Part shown: one piece after another, positions 34,488 to 43,184 of the stretch
Position numbering within the stretch: the stretch's first letter is position 1
Layout of the letters: every line of letters starts with the position of its first letter
Source: Candidatus Woesearchaeota archaeon
Lineage (GTDB): Archaea; Nanobdellota; Nanobdellia; Woesearchaeales; UBA9642
Direction: 5' to 3'
NCBI GenBank assembly: GCA_026002815.1
Contig: BPGB01000002.1
Span: 62,001 to 126,000 of the forward strand
Length of the DNA: 64,000 nt
Position numbers and translations under genes: made by a program
The notes under the pieces: model-generated
Seen by the model: only the letters and a program-made list of their open reading frames with translations
Told to the model about the DNA's origin: nothing
Databases searched by the model: none

Positions 34488-35084
34488 TTAAACTCTCTCT
34501 ATTTGGAATTTAAATTTATATCGTTCAATAATTTCTTTCACCCATTTGTTAGATAATTTTTCAATATCTAATCTCATTAATACCGCAGGGGCATTATTCA
34601 TACCTTTAATTGAATCTAATTTTTTAGCTACAGTATCCATGTTTAAAATTTGCCTATAAACTTTTTCATGCTTTGGATTAAAAGTAAATAAAGCTGTTTC
34701 AATATTCCCTATTAGCATTTCTTCCACAACAGCTAAAATTAAATTAAAAACAACAGTCATATTTTTCCGATATTCATAATCTGTAACAATTCTCCACGAA
34801 GCTGCTAATCTACGTCCTTCATCTCGAACTTTTTGTGTTTCTTCAGGAAAATCTATATCTGTATGTAATTTAAAAGGACCATCTAATGTCCAAGATATAG
34901 TCCCTATTAATTTTTGTTTATCATAAATACCTATTGTTGTTGTTTCTAAAATATTATCTAAATGAGGGTATAAAGAAATCATTTCTTCGGGATTCGGTTG
35001 AATATATCCTTCACGTAAATATTCTTTATATGTTAAATGATAAACTTCTTTTAATTCTTCTTGATTAATGTATTTTAATAACAT
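34488..35084 (-). CDS. FeeM-like GNAT acyltransferase (198 aa)
   Basis: A GNAT-fold protein: YLREGYIQPNPEEM, then IGIYDKQKLIGTISW, then FTFNPKHEKVYRQILNM and NAPAVLMRLDIEKL. The NPKHxxxY and NAPAVLxRLD segments are those of the N-acyl amino-acid synthase (FeeM/PEP-CTERM-associated) branch, which joins a fatty acyl group from acyl-ACP to an amino acid. The usual GNAT acetyl-CoA loop is not obvious. Such an enzyme is unexpected among phage virion genes. It could modify a host lipid or signal, or be a virion protein on a GNAT scaffold. The ribosome binding site lies partly in a hairpin. Confidence 0.65.
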   Translation of the reverse strand: MLLKYINQEELKEVYHLTYKEYLREGYIQPNPEEMISLYPHLDNILETTTIGIYDKQKLIGTISWTLDGPFKLHTDIDFPEETQKVRDEGRRLAASWRIVTDYEYRKNMTVVFNLILAVVEEMLIGNIETALFTFNPKHEKVYRQILNMDTVAKKLDSIKGMNNAPAVLMRLDIEKLSNKWVKEIIERYKFKFQIERV

Positions 35085-35090
35085 AAAAAA

Positions 35091-35131
35091 GGGCCTCCGT
35101 GGAGAGTAGATTTTTTATTTTTCTCCACGGA
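35091..35131 (-). promoter_or_regulatory. RBS-sequestering hairpin before the FeeM-like gene
   Basis: On the minus strand TCCGTGGAGA pairs with TCTCCACGGA across a 16-nt A-rich loop. The 3' arm runs into GGAGG, the ribosome binding site of the FeeM-like gene, so GGA is inside the stem. CCCTTTTTT then leads directly to ATG. The structure could be a leaky terminator or a translation switch. Confidence 0.5.
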
Positions 35132-35139
35132 TTTGTTAC

Positions 35140-35334
35140 TCACTCTTCTGTTACATTTAAGACACGAATTTTATCTTTACGTGGGTAAATTTCTTCCTCA
35201 CTTATGGAAATAATTTTCACACTTGGTTTTGGATATTCTTCATATTTTGTAATGACTCCACCCGTTCCTTGGGTTTGGACAATCGTTTGTTCCGCAGGTG
35301 GAGCAAACATACCCATTGTAGCAATATTAACCAT
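35140..35334 (-). CDS. Unknown 64-aa protein, coupled
   Basis: The start overlaps the stop of the 165-aa gene as TAATG, so translation is coupled. The protein starts MVNIATMGMFAPPAEQTIVQ and ends in a short strand-rich, charged part (KIISISEEEIYPRKDKIRVLN). No domain recognised. Coupling to a structural-type gene suggests a small virion or assembly protein. Confidence 0.65.
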   Translation of the reverse strand: MVNIATMGMFAPPAEQTIVQTQGTGGVITKYEEYPKPSVKIISISEEEIYPRKDKIRVLNVTEE

Positions 35335-35831
35335 TATACTTTAACCTGCTTCCAATATGTAAATTTACCAGGACCATCGCCCTGAACCGTTATTTCATAT
35401 TCTCCAATCACATTATTATTCGTTCCAACAGATAAAGCATTTGAATAAATACGTACTCTAGCCCCAATAAGATTATTATTAGAATCATAAATTGGATTAT
35501 CGATATAAAAATTCTCATGTAAAAGCCCTAGTGCTCGTTTTAAATCATTTTGGATAGGATCTGTTAAACTTTTTATATCATCATAAAAATTTTCATTTGT
35601 AGACGTTTGATATCGATTATCCACTTCATCTGTATTTGCATCTACGAAAAAAATATAAGATTTTGAAGGATCGTATGTTGAAAAATCATAATAATATTGA
35701 CCATTCGCTAGTTCCGTCATAATCTGATCATTCAAAATGATCGTATTTGATGGCAATTCCCGTATCTGTAATTTTGGAGACAAACCAGATTCAGGAATTC
35801 CATTTTTTGTAAATGACGAAACAATAAACAT
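35334..35831 (-). CDS. Putative structural protein (165 aa)
   Basis: It begins MFIVSSFTKNGIPESGLSPKLQIREL with a beta-sandwich-like pattern (residues 1-75, ending YIFFVDANTDEVDNRYQ). A helical linker follows, including LKRALGLLHENFYIDNPIYD, then a second beta part ending in TYWKQVKV. This two-part plan is common in small phage neck or fibre-associated proteins, but I cannot name a family. It lies between the YD-repeat gene and the coupled 64-aa gene. Confidence 0.6.
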   Translation of the reverse strand: MFIVSSFTKNGIPESGLSPKLQIRELPSNTIILNDQIMTELANGQYYYDFSTYDPSKSYIFFVDANTDEVDNRYQTSTNENFYDDIKSLTDPIQNDLKRALGLLHENFYIDNPIYDSNNNLIGARVRIYSNALSVGTNNNVIGEYEITVQGDGPGKFTYWKQVKV

Positions 35832-35847
35832 TAGTTTCTCCTATTTT

Positions 35848-36177
35848 TTAGGTAATTGTTATTTCTAGCGAAGTAATATTTCCATTATTGTCATATTGCA
35901 ATGTTTTGGTCAAAACTTTAGATGATTTAAAATTCGTTAATATTACAGAAGTAATATCCCCTTTATTATTATATGTAAAAACTTTTGAAAATAATTGATT
36001 CGTTTTTGTATTATTTTCGTAAATGTCAATTCGAGTTATGTTATTTTTATTATCATAAGAAAATTCTTTATAATATGTCTTATATGATAAAATAAATTCG
36101 TTTTCTAATTCTAATATGCGCTTATCTTCAATTGAAAATGGACTCGATGTTATTGGGTATGTTTGAATAACAGCCAT
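35848..36177 (-). CDS. Small YD-repeat protein (109 aa)
   Basis: After a short lead, three tandem repeats of the YD/RHS type are visible: FSYDNKNNITRI, FTYNNKGDITSV and LQYDNNGNITSL, each followed by a strand. In large RHS/teneurin proteins these repeats form a beta shell and bind carbohydrate. Here there are only about three, so a small beta meander is more likely. It is the first gene after leader motif copy 6. It may decorate the virion or contact glycans; function not shown. Confidence 0.68.
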   Translation of the reverse strand: MAVIQTYPITSSPFSIEDKRILELENEFILSYKTYYKEFSYDNKNNITRIDIYENNTKTNQLFSKVFTYNNKGDITSVILTNFKSSKVLTKTLQYDNNGNITSLEITIT

Positions 36178-36200
36178 TTAAACAATTTCCTCATTTTTTC

Positions 36201-36220
36201 TATCAAACCTTTGTTCTCAT
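36201..36220 (-). promoter_or_regulatory. Leftward leader motif, copy 6
   Basis: The minus strand reads ATGAGAACAAAGGTTTGATAG, a slightly diverged copy of the motif, 24 nt upstream of the YD-repeat gene. Confidence 0.5.
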
Positions 36221-36230
36221 TTTCATTTTT

Positions 36231-36455
36231 TCACATATTTTCTAACGATTTCTTTTCTAATTTATATTTTTGGATCAAATTAGCTAAATCAACAATAAAC
36301 TTATCCATATTTAAATATTCTTTATTTGAAATAATCATTGTTGTGATAACTTTTAATTGACGATCAAAATTCGGATCGGCCTTTGTCTTTGCCATTGGAC
36401 AAGGGCCTTCCACGGGAGGGTGAATAAAACCACATTGAGGACATTCCATAGACAT
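36231..36455 (-). CDS. Zinc-finger-like small protein (74 aa)
   Basis: The N-terminus MSMECPQCGFIHPPVEGPCPM has a CxxC pair, a His and a third Cys, fitting a small zinc-binding knuckle. The rest is helical (LKVITTMIISNKEYLNMDKF). AAGGAGAATTGAGAA precedes the ATG. It lies at the end of the block that starts with the 548-aa tail protein. Role unknown. Confidence 0.65.
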   Translation of the reverse strand: MSMECPQCGFIHPPVEGPCPMAKTKADPNFDRQLKVITTMIISNKEYLNMDKFIVDLANLIQKYKLEKKSLENM

Positions 36456-36482
36456 TTCTCAATTCTCCTTTCTAAAATAAAG

Positions 36483-38129
36483 TTAAAGTATAATCGGAAT
36501 ATATTTCGTTCGATTGTCAATATTAATAATATTATCTTTAATATAATTATGATCGATAACCGTAGCGTTTGTACCCACAATATATGAAAATTCTACGTTT
36601 CCATAATCAGGAGGAACGGTAGCAGAACTATTATCATCTGTGATAAGAGTTCCTATCACGTTAATTTTTGTTATTGTAATTCTTTGTAAATATTCTCTTA
36701 ATGTCAAAATTTTAACATTTTTGGATAATGCATATGAAATAAATTGATCAAATTCAGTTGTTGTAAATTTTGTTGGATCTGAATCTGAAATCCCATCAAA
36801 CAAAAGAAACAGATGACCACCGGTTTTAATTGCAATATCTATTTCATCTAACATGTAATCTAAATCATGTTCATCATCTTTATACATATGATGGTAAATA
36901 AATAAATTATTCGGATGATAATTTAAGCCATCTTTTTTTATGAAAGTTCTATCAAAAACTGAATTTACTAAAATACCATTTAGTGTATTAAATAATGTGT
37001 GAGTTACATCATATGATGGAGAGAATAATATTGTTTTTAAGTCTAATAATAAATTTGAAGTTCGTTGAATTTCATAAGGAATTAGATTATAAATTGTATT
37101 ATAACTTAATGAAGCTAATTCTAATATAGCATGAAAAGATTGTGTTATTAAATCGGCACGAAATGGATAAATAGGAACGATAGACCATTGATTTTTAATC
37201 AAATCAGTTACTTGACTTGAAGTCAAATAATTATTTATATTTAAATAATCTATATCTAAACATAAAGTTCCAGGTAAAGAATATGAATCTAATATTGTTT
37301 TTAAATTATATACATCTTGTGAAATAGTTGAACCTATAATAATTATAGGTTCAGAAAAATAATTTATATAAGGATCACTAACATAAACTTCAACTGGACC
37401 GTTAGAAGTTGTTTCGCAAACAATTTCGGTTTTGGTAAATATAGAAGGTAATGTGCCTCCGTTAATAGATGTAAAAGAGGCTTTATTAGCACCAATTTCT
37501 AATATTAAAGAATGTTTAGCCCATGTAAATGGCATATCAAAAGATTCAGTTAATTCTACATAAACACCCTTTGTTTTATTTGCATCTTCCCATAAATAAA
37601 ATTTAAAGGATTTAAGATTTTCAGGATAATCGGTCAATATCCAGAAAACAATGTTTGTAGTTCCTGTTGTATCAAACCCAATTGGAAAATCAGCTTCATA
37701 TGTAACTATATTATTAGCTGCAGAATTTTCAAATATTAAATATGGTCTTTTAATATCAAATTGATTTAAAAACTCTTTAGAATCTGTTTTAATTTCACCA
37801 TTCCCATTAACTGACCAATTAAGACTTGTCCATGAAAATGAAGGATTATTACCTAAATTAATTCCTAAACCACCTTTATTATATACAATAGAACCTGGGA
37901 TACCAAGATATTTTAATTTCCATCCATTTTTTAAAATATAAACGATATCTGTTGCAATCCCTTCACCGAGGGTAAAATTACCTACTGCGTTCATTGGAAC
38001 ATCAAATGATATTCCCTCATTTTCACTCCATTCAATCACTTCTGTATATAAATCTCTCAAATCAATAGTAGTCATATATTCAGGAATACCTATTATTTTT
38101 TTATAAGGATCAAATTTAAAATGCCCCAT
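36483..38129 (-). CDS. Tail protein with a degenerate NodB (polysaccharide deacetylase)-like domain (548 aa)
   Basis: The N-terminal 80 residues (IPEYMTTIDLRDLYTEVIEWSEN...YILKNGWKLKY) resemble the start of minor tail proteins. A beta-sandwich follows (about 100-265). From about 265 the sequence follows the order of a NodB deacetylase (DVYNLKTILDSYSLPGTLCLDID, then LTSSQVTDLIKNQWSIVPIY, and later HLFLLFDGISDSDPTKFTTTEFDQFISYAL). The metal-binding Asp-Asp and His-x-x-x-His motifs are missing, so it is probably not an active deacetylase and may only bind glycan. The domain call is moderately sure. Confidence 0.6.
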   Translation of the reverse strand: MGHFKFDPYKKIIGIPEYMTTIDLRDLYTEVIEWSENEGISFDVPMNAVGNFTLGEGIATDIVYILKNGWKLKYLGIPGSIVYNKGGLGINLGNNPSFSWTSLNWSVNGNGEIKTDSKEFLNQFDIKRPYLIFENSAANNIVTYEADFPIGFDTTGTTNIVFWILTDYPENLKSFKFYLWEDANKTKGVYVELTESFDMPFTWAKHSLILEIGANKASFTSINGGTLPSIFTKTEIVCETTSNGPVEVYVSDPYINYFSEPIIIIGSTISQDVYNLKTILDSYSLPGTLCLDIDYLNINNYLTSSQVTDLIKNQWSIVPIYPFRADLITQSFHAILELASLSYNTIYNLIPYEIQRTSNLLLDLKTILFSPSYDVTHTLFNTLNGILVNSVFDRTFIKKDGLNYHPNNLFIYHHMYKDDEHDLDYMLDEIDIAIKTGGHLFLLFDGISDSDPTKFTTTEFDQFISYALSKNVKILTLREYLQRITITKINVIGTLITDDNSSATVPPDYGNVEFSYIVGTNATVIDHNYIKDNIINIDNRTKYIPIIL

Positions 38130-38161
38130 TCACATTATCTCCATTTTTTAAAAAATTTCAT

Positions 38162-38208
38162 AAAAAAAGAAGGGTGAAAACCTCTAAAGATAGAAGTTTT
38201 CACCCTTC
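38162..38208 (-). terminator. Leftward terminator
   Basis: The 13-bp stem GAAGGGTGAAAAC/GTTTTCACCCTTC with a 14-nt loop is followed on the minus strand by TTTTTTT. It ends the transcript carrying the 629-aa protein gene and the small coiled-coil gene. Confidence 0.85.
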
Positions 38209-38249
38209 ATTATAATGAATAATATAAATAAATCAAGTATAAATTATCT

Positions 38250-38414
38250 TTATTTTGATGCCTTTTCTTGTGCCTCAGCCTCTTTTAATAGAATTTTCAA
38301 TTCAATTAATTTTTCTTGATATTCTTTAATTTCATTTTCAAAAATTTTAATATGTTCCTCAATTCGCTTGATATTTTTCCTTAATGCATCTGGATCATAT
38401 GTTACATTAGCCAT
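38250..38414 (-). CDS. Small coiled-coil protein (54 aa)
   Basis: Not in the ORF track. ATG at 38414 follows AGGAGGTGAATT, an excellent ribosome binding site, and the stop is TAA at 38250-38252. The protein MANVTYDPDALRKNIKRIEE... is one continuous Lys/Glu-rich heptad coil. It sits 14 nt after the 629-aa virion gene and before a terminator. Role unknown; a chaperone or a small virion linker is possible. Confidence 0.72.
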   Translation of the reverse strand: MANVTYDPDALRKNIKRIEEHIKIFENEIKEYQEKLIELKILLKEAEAQEKASK

Positions 38415-38428
38415 AATTCACCTCCTTA

Positions 38429-40318
38429 TTATTGAACAATTGTGTCAGGTGTACGAATTGCGGCCACACGCATCCCTGTTGATGTGATTGTTGATTCTAC
38501 CTCGAATGGGAGAATTCCTTTCTTTCGTACACGAACAAGAACGGGAATATCTGAAGAATAAATTAATTGATTTGTTTTTTCGCTTCCCGTGGCGATATCA
38601 TCGATAATTGGAACATAAATAGATTCACCATTCGTATAAGCCTTTGAAGTTGTGGTTGTTAATGTAAACGTCGAACCAGTCCATGAAGAATATTGATAAA
38701 GATCTTCAGACCCATTCGGATTAATTACACGGACATATCCACTCATTGGAGTGTCAGAACCAATAGCCTCAACCGTAATAAGTGAAGTTGAACCTGAAGA
38801 ATTCGACGCATGTGCTGTATATTGATTCTTATAAATATCACCACCAACACCCGTAAGTCTGAATACCGCAACACGGTCACCAGATACGAGTGAAGTTACC
38901 GTTACGGATACAACATTCGGAGGTGTCTGTTGTACACCATTAGAGTCAATAAGCTGGAAGTTCTTTGCGTCAGCGGCTTGATAATTTTCAAGCCAAACAC
39001 CACGAGCACCGAAGAACGTACCACCGGCAAATGTACCGAATGGAGATTGTTTTACCGGGTTATAAGCAGAATTTGCGCTAATATATTGTTCGCCGTTAAC
39101 TCCATTTAGATTTACCGTAGAACCATTTCGTGTTACATATTTTAAATATTCATAAACTTTAGAAAGTGGCGCTTGATCGCAATCAATCACAACGTCATAT
39201 GGACGTGAGCCATTACCATTATTTAAATCTTTTGAAACCGAACCGAATGTAATGGAAATATTATATGTAACTCCGTTACCGTAATTTGCTACTACGGCTT
39301 CGGTAGATTGGTTATTAAGGTCATTTGTCGTAGCTAATGGTACGGCGTTTCGACCACCTGAAGATAAGTCAATTTCGAAGTGGTCATAAAGATGACCGAA
39401 ACGACGTAAGAAACATGTTACCTTAGCATTATCAATTTCAGTTCCATCCCAGTCTGTAACTCGAATAAGAACGTCAATATGCCCATAAGGCCACCATCCA
39501 TTAATTTTTTGACCATTTTGAACGACATAAACTTCACCGTATTCCTTAACCGCATTACCGCCGGAATAATTTTCATTTAAAGTTCCCACTAATGTAAAAG
39601 TCGAACCTGACCATGAAGAATATTCATAAGCACGCTCAATAATACCGCCATCATCTACAAGATAAATCCAACCTGAACTTGGAGTTTGATCGTCAATCGT
39701 TTCATTTACGACTACAGATCCGGCTCCAATGCTATGAGCCCCATTTAATGTATATTCTTCAGCCGCAATAGAACCGAGAGAATAAATATTAGCCCATAAT
39801 TGTTCACCCGTTACGCTGGGCGATGCCAAAGTTACCCCGGTATCTACGGTAGCCACTTCAATGTTCGTAGTAGTATTTGAAAAAGTATGCGCGGTCGTTG
39901 ACATACGTACAAAACATTGGAGCGTAGCCGCATTATAATATAATACGGTTCCCGTATCTGCAGGCGATCCACCTACATAAGCGATTGTGTCGCCCTTCGT
40001 AGGAGCTTGAGATGGAGTTCCCGCAAAAGTTAAAACTCTAATTCCGTCATCATAAGTTGACGCATCCCATCCAGATGTTTTGATAGCACCGCCTTCAATA
40101 TATTGAAATGATGGCTCATCCATAAACCAACCATTAATCAATGTATATTCGGTCGGCGTTTGTGCGGACATTGGAACGGGGTCGTCCATTTGAGATAATT
40201 CATCGAATAAATCTTGAAGTGCCGAATACATCTGATTTGCAGTATAAACTGTCGTACCGGACGTATGTGAGATCATCTTATTTTGATAATCCACTGTAAA
40301 ATCATCTAAAAACGCCAT
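38429..40318 (-). CDS. Putative virion decoration or tail protein (629 aa)
   Basis: It starts MAFLDDFTVDYQNKMISHTSG, followed by a helical stretch (YSALQDLFDELSQMDDPVPM) and strand-rich domains. Two similar segments read VRVINPNGSEDLYQYSSWTGSTFTL and YLVDDGGIIERAYEYSSWSGSTFTL, an internal repeat. It ends GILPFEVESTITSTGMRVAAIRTPDTIVQ, matching the end of the next gene (GYLPFVTTGTITSSGLDVTAVWIKDSIAT). Composition is less AT-rich, like the sheath and capsid genes, which suggests high expression. Location in the virion cannot be fixed. Confidence 0.65.
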   Translation of the reverse strand: MAFLDDFTVDYQNKMISHTSGTTVYTANQMYSALQDLFDELSQMDDPVPMSAQTPTEYTLINGWFMDEPSFQYIEGGAIKTSGWDASTYDDGIRVLTFAGTPSQAPTKGDTIAYVGGSPADTGTVLYYNAATLQCFVRMSTTAHTFSNTTTNIEVATVDTGVTLASPSVTGEQLWANIYSLGSIAAEEYTLNGAHSIGAGSVVVNETIDDQTPSSGWIYLVDDGGIIERAYEYSSWSGSTFTLVGTLNENYSGGNAVKEYGEVYVVQNGQKINGWWPYGHIDVLIRVTDWDGTEIDNAKVTCFLRRFGHLYDHFEIDLSSGGRNAVPLATTNDLNNQSTEAVVANYGNGVTYNISITFGSVSKDLNNGNGSRPYDVVIDCDQAPLSKVYEYLKYVTRNGSTVNLNGVNGEQYISANSAYNPVKQSPFGTFAGGTFFGARGVWLENYQAADAKNFQLIDSNGVQQTPPNVVSVTVTSLVSGDRVAVFRLTGVGGDIYKNQYTAHASNSSGSTSLITVEAIGSDTPMSGYVRVINPNGSEDLYQYSSWTGSTFTLTTTTSKAYTNGESIYVPIIDDIATGSEKTNQLIYSSDIPVLVRVRKKGILPFEVESTITSTGMRVAAIRTPDTIVQ

Positions 40319-40391
40319 TGGATTTAAATCCTCTTAAAAAAATTTTTATTTTTTATATATTAACTTATTTTCAAAAATTCTCATATATTTG

Positions 40392-41930
40392 TTATGTTGC
40401 AATTGAATCTTTTATCCAAACCGCTGTTACGTCTAAACCGGATGACGTTATCGTTCCTGTCGTTACAAAAGGAAGATATCCTTTATATCTAGCTTTTATA
40501 ATGACAGAAACATCGCCTAAATAATTATACGTTGTAGTGGCTTTATAATATCCTGAATTTAACTCATCTGTTTGATTCGCATAATCAGATAGAATAGCTG
40601 TGCCATCTGAAATTTTTTCAACTCGAACCCGAACATAATCCACTGGTTCCGCTCCAGTTTTCACTCCTCTAATCGTAATAGGAACCGAATTATTTATAGT
40701 CGTTGTCCCACCGCCTGTATTTTCATATGTAGATGCGTTTGATCCATTAATCAAATTAAGGATTAATGATCCCGTACTTGAATTTTCAATATCATATGTA
40801 TTTGATAAAAATTTAATATTATCTAAAGTATATGTTCCAGTATTTGGAAAATGAATACCGTGTACACATGAAATAATTGAAACACCAGAAACATTATGTG
40901 ATACAGAATCTATTCTAATACCACGATTTAATGCATTAGAAATTGTTGAATTTTGAATTTTACAAGTATTTGCTAAAATTTCTCCACATTTGTCAAATGA
41001 ACAGTTTAAAATTTCATTATTTACAGAATCAGGTGGTAATGAAATAGTGGATGCATTTTTAATTGTCGTACCATATAATTTGAAATTTATATTTGAGTCA
41101 TTTGCATTAAATGCAAATTGTTTTGTTCCAGCAGTTGAAATAAAACAACCATTAATACCACTTGTTCCTGATTTTTCCCCTAATTGAAAATCCGTAACAA
41201 CACCTGATCCACCTACGATATTTATATTATAAGCATTTGCATTAACAGGAATATCTTCGAAAACAATAATTTGACCGCTATCTTTAAAATAAGTATCTGT
41301 TACACCATTTCCAAATTGGAGAGTTCCACGAATATAATATACGCCACCTTTTTTAGAAACAATACCATATGCATTTGCTTTATCGATTTGATAAATTTCT
41401 TCAAATGTTCCCGGATTAGATTGAGTCCCTCCGGTAATAATTAATTTATTACCATGTCTAACGCCATCAACCCATGTATTATCTACGTTACGTTGTTGTG
41501 AAAGTAAATTAATTCGAATACCTATTGTTGTAATTGCCGACCAATTTGGAATCGTTCCGGCATTTGGTGTTGATTGTGTATCAACGACTAACTGAATCCA
41601 GCCCCCTGCATATGTATCTGCGCCTTCTAAATACCAATATCCTGTATTCGTTCCATCCCCAATAAAAACTTGTAATCCTCCATTCGCTTTTGTATTCATT
41701 CCTGAGGATGTATTTGTATTTACCCAAATACGAAGATGTGTATTCGTTAAATTTAAATTTAAATTAGATCTTGTAAAATCATTATTTCCAACCGTACGTA
41801 AAGCCGCACCTAATGAAGATGTTCCTTCAATATAGAAGTCATTATATACTTCGATTGAGTTTGCAGACCAGTTTGTAATCGATGAACAATTATCAATTAA
41901 AACAAGATCTGTCGCAACATTAATTGGCAT
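40392..41930 (-). CDS. Beta-helix virion protein related to the 629-aa protein (512 aa)
   Basis: The N-terminal about 140 residues resemble a carbohydrate-binding jelly-roll (IDNCSSITNWSANSIEVYNDFYIEG...GGWIQLVVDTQS). Residues about 150-400 are a right-handed beta-helix with short repeated turns (ISCVHGIHFPNTGTYTLDNIKFLSNTYDIEN). The C-terminal 80 residues match the 629-aa gene. The pair probably arose by terminal-domain sharing. A fibre or capsid/tail surface protein is likely; no catalytic residue is seen. Confidence 0.65.
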   Translation of the reverse strand: MPINVATDLVLIDNCSSITNWSANSIEVYNDFYIEGTSSLGAALRTVGNNDFTRSNLNLNLTNTHLRIWVNTNTSSGMNTKANGGLQVFIGDGTNTGYWYLEGADTYAGGWIQLVVDTQSTPNAGTIPNWSAITTIGIRINLLSQQRNVDNTWVDGVRHGNKLIITGGTQSNPGTFEEIYQIDKANAYGIVSKKGGVYYIRGTLQFGNGVTDTYFKDSGQIIVFEDIPVNANAYNINIVGGSGVVTDFQLGEKSGTSGINGCFISTAGTKQFAFNANDSNINFKLYGTTIKNASTISLPPDSVNNEILNCSFDKCGEILANTCKIQNSTISNALNRGIRIDSVSHNVSGVSIISCVHGIHFPNTGTYTLDNIKFLSNTYDIENSSTGSLILNLINGSNASTYENTGGGTTTINNSVPITIRGVKTGAEPVDYVRVRVEKISDGTAILSDYANQTDELNSGYYKATTTYNYLGDVSVIIKARYKGYLPFVTTGTITSSGLDVTAVWIKDSIAT

Positions 41931-41946
41931 ATATCAAATACCTCTT

Positions 41947-42228
41947 TTATTCCCATACTTTCCCAAATAAAGATTTAACATTTATCCATCGTTCAATTCC
42001 TTTTCCAACCCCTTCAATTATTTTAACTTTAACTCTATATGTCTTTTTCGGAACTTCATCCCATTCTCTAGCTATTATTTTTAAAACAATAGGATAACCA
42101 GCATAGGGACCATCTAAAATTTTTAAATATAACGTATCAATTTCGATGGGTTCTTTTTTATAAATTACATCTTCTACTTGGCATGTAAATCCCCAAGGAA
42201 ATTTAAAAACGAACCCTTTTTTAATCAT
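41947..42228 (-). CDS. Unknown 93-aa protein, small beta-barrel-like
   Basis: The track start at 42282 lies within the neighbouring gene. ATG at 42228 has CGAGG eight bases upstream and gives MIKKGFVFKFPWGFTCQVED, which is preferred. The protein is strand-rich throughout (KKTYRVKVKIIEGVGKGIERWINV). It ends in KVWE. No family assigned. It is located after the holin-like gene in the lysis region. Confidence 0.65.
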   Translation of the reverse strand: MIKKGFVFKFPWGFTCQVEDVIYKKEPIEIDTLYLKILDGPYAGYPIVLKIIAREWDEVPKKTYRVKVKIIEGVGKGIERWINVKSLFGKVWE

Positions 42229-42241
42229 AATTAAAGCCTCG

Positions 42242-42601
42242 TTAATTCTTATTATGTTTCTCCAATGTAACCTGTAATTCATTTACTTGTCTTTGAATTC
42301 CATCAACTCTTTCCTTAACCTTATTTAAATCATCTTTAACGTCTTTTAAATTATGATCTATTATTTCAACTTTTAAATTTTGTTTCGCTACTTCAGATTG
42401 AATATCATTCATTTTATTTAAAATACTAAATACACCAGGAGAAATGACAAAAATTAAAGATATCAACGTACCTATCAAGAATCTTGAAATAACTTTAATC
42501 CATTTCAAATCATTATGAATTTCTTTTAAAACATCAATATCATTTTGAAGTTTTTCAATGTCATTTTCTAATATTTGATGTAATTCACATTTTTCTGCCA
42601 T
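42242..42601 (-). CDS. Coiled-coil single-TM protein, holin/XhlA-like candidate (119 aa)
   Basis: A coiled coil at both ends (residues 1-32 and 62-115) flanks one membrane span (FLIGTLISLIFVISPGVFSIL, about 40-60). It lies 31 nt downstream of the M15 peptidase gene, the classical place for a holin or haemolysin-type accessory protein. XhlA-type proteins normally carry the span at the C-terminal end, so the match is by context more than by sequence. Confidence 0.6.
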   Translation of the reverse strand: MAEKCELHQILENDIEKLQNDIDVLKEIHNDLKWIKVISRFLIGTLISLIFVISPGVFSILNKMNDIQSEVAKQNLKVEIIDHNLKDVKDDLNKVKERVDGIQRQVNELQVTLEKHNKN

Positions 42602-42632
42602 TTATATATATTCTCCTAATTTATTTTTATTT

Positions 42633-43184
42633 TTATTTAAATGGATACAAAGCTTTTAAATCATTCAATGTTACTTTAGTATAAAAATGAGTCTTATCCC
42701 GCAATTTAATATCTTTTGTATATTTACCTTTTTTATATGCTGCATGAATCCAACCATCAGGAAACCATTCCGCAATTAATTCCGTATATTGTAATTCTGT
42801 GTGTATATATTCAATAATATCAATTAATTTTACGTCATCTTTTAATGGAATAAAATCTGCGGCATATCCAAATAAATGGTAACTTTTAATTGATCCTTTA
42901 ATAAGACGATTTAATTCTTCACAACGATAACCTGAAGTGATTCGAATAGGACCAAATTTATTTCGAACGGGTTGAAGTATATTTACAGCAAGTTCTTCAA
43001 TATTATGAATTACTTTTTTAGGGGGAGTATTATCAATACGATATCTTATAGCAATAGGGGAGAAAATAAATTCTTTATATTTAAAATTAGGGGCATTAGG
43101 AATAATCGCATTCCAATCAAACTTTTTTACTTTTCTTTTTTCTAAACGAACTATATATTTTTCAAAAAGATTTAAAAGTCCCAT
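42633..43184 (-). CDS. M15-family peptidase endolysin (183 aa)
   Basis: The peptidase M15 core is complete: ITSGYRCEELNRLIKGS, then SYHLFGYAADF (zinc ligands His103, Asp110) and GWIHAAY (His147). M15 phage enzymes cut the D-Ala or L-Ala-D-Glu bonds of peptidoglycan at lysis. The N-terminal 45 residues are basic and carry no signal peptide or SAR segment, so export needs a holin, presumably the neighbour at 42242. The C-terminal 25 residues have no cell-wall-binding module. The gene overlaps the upstream gene by 13 nt. Confidence 0.88.
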   Translation of the reverse strand: MGLLNLFEKYIVRLEKRKVKKFDWNAIIPNAPNFKYKEFIFSPIAIRYRIDNTPPKKVIHNIEELAVNILQPVRNKFGPIRITSGYRCEELNRLIKGSIKSYHLFGYAADFIPLKDDVKLIDIIEYIHTELQYTELIAEWFPDGWIHAAYKKGKYTKDIKLRDKTHFYTKVTLNDLKALYPFK

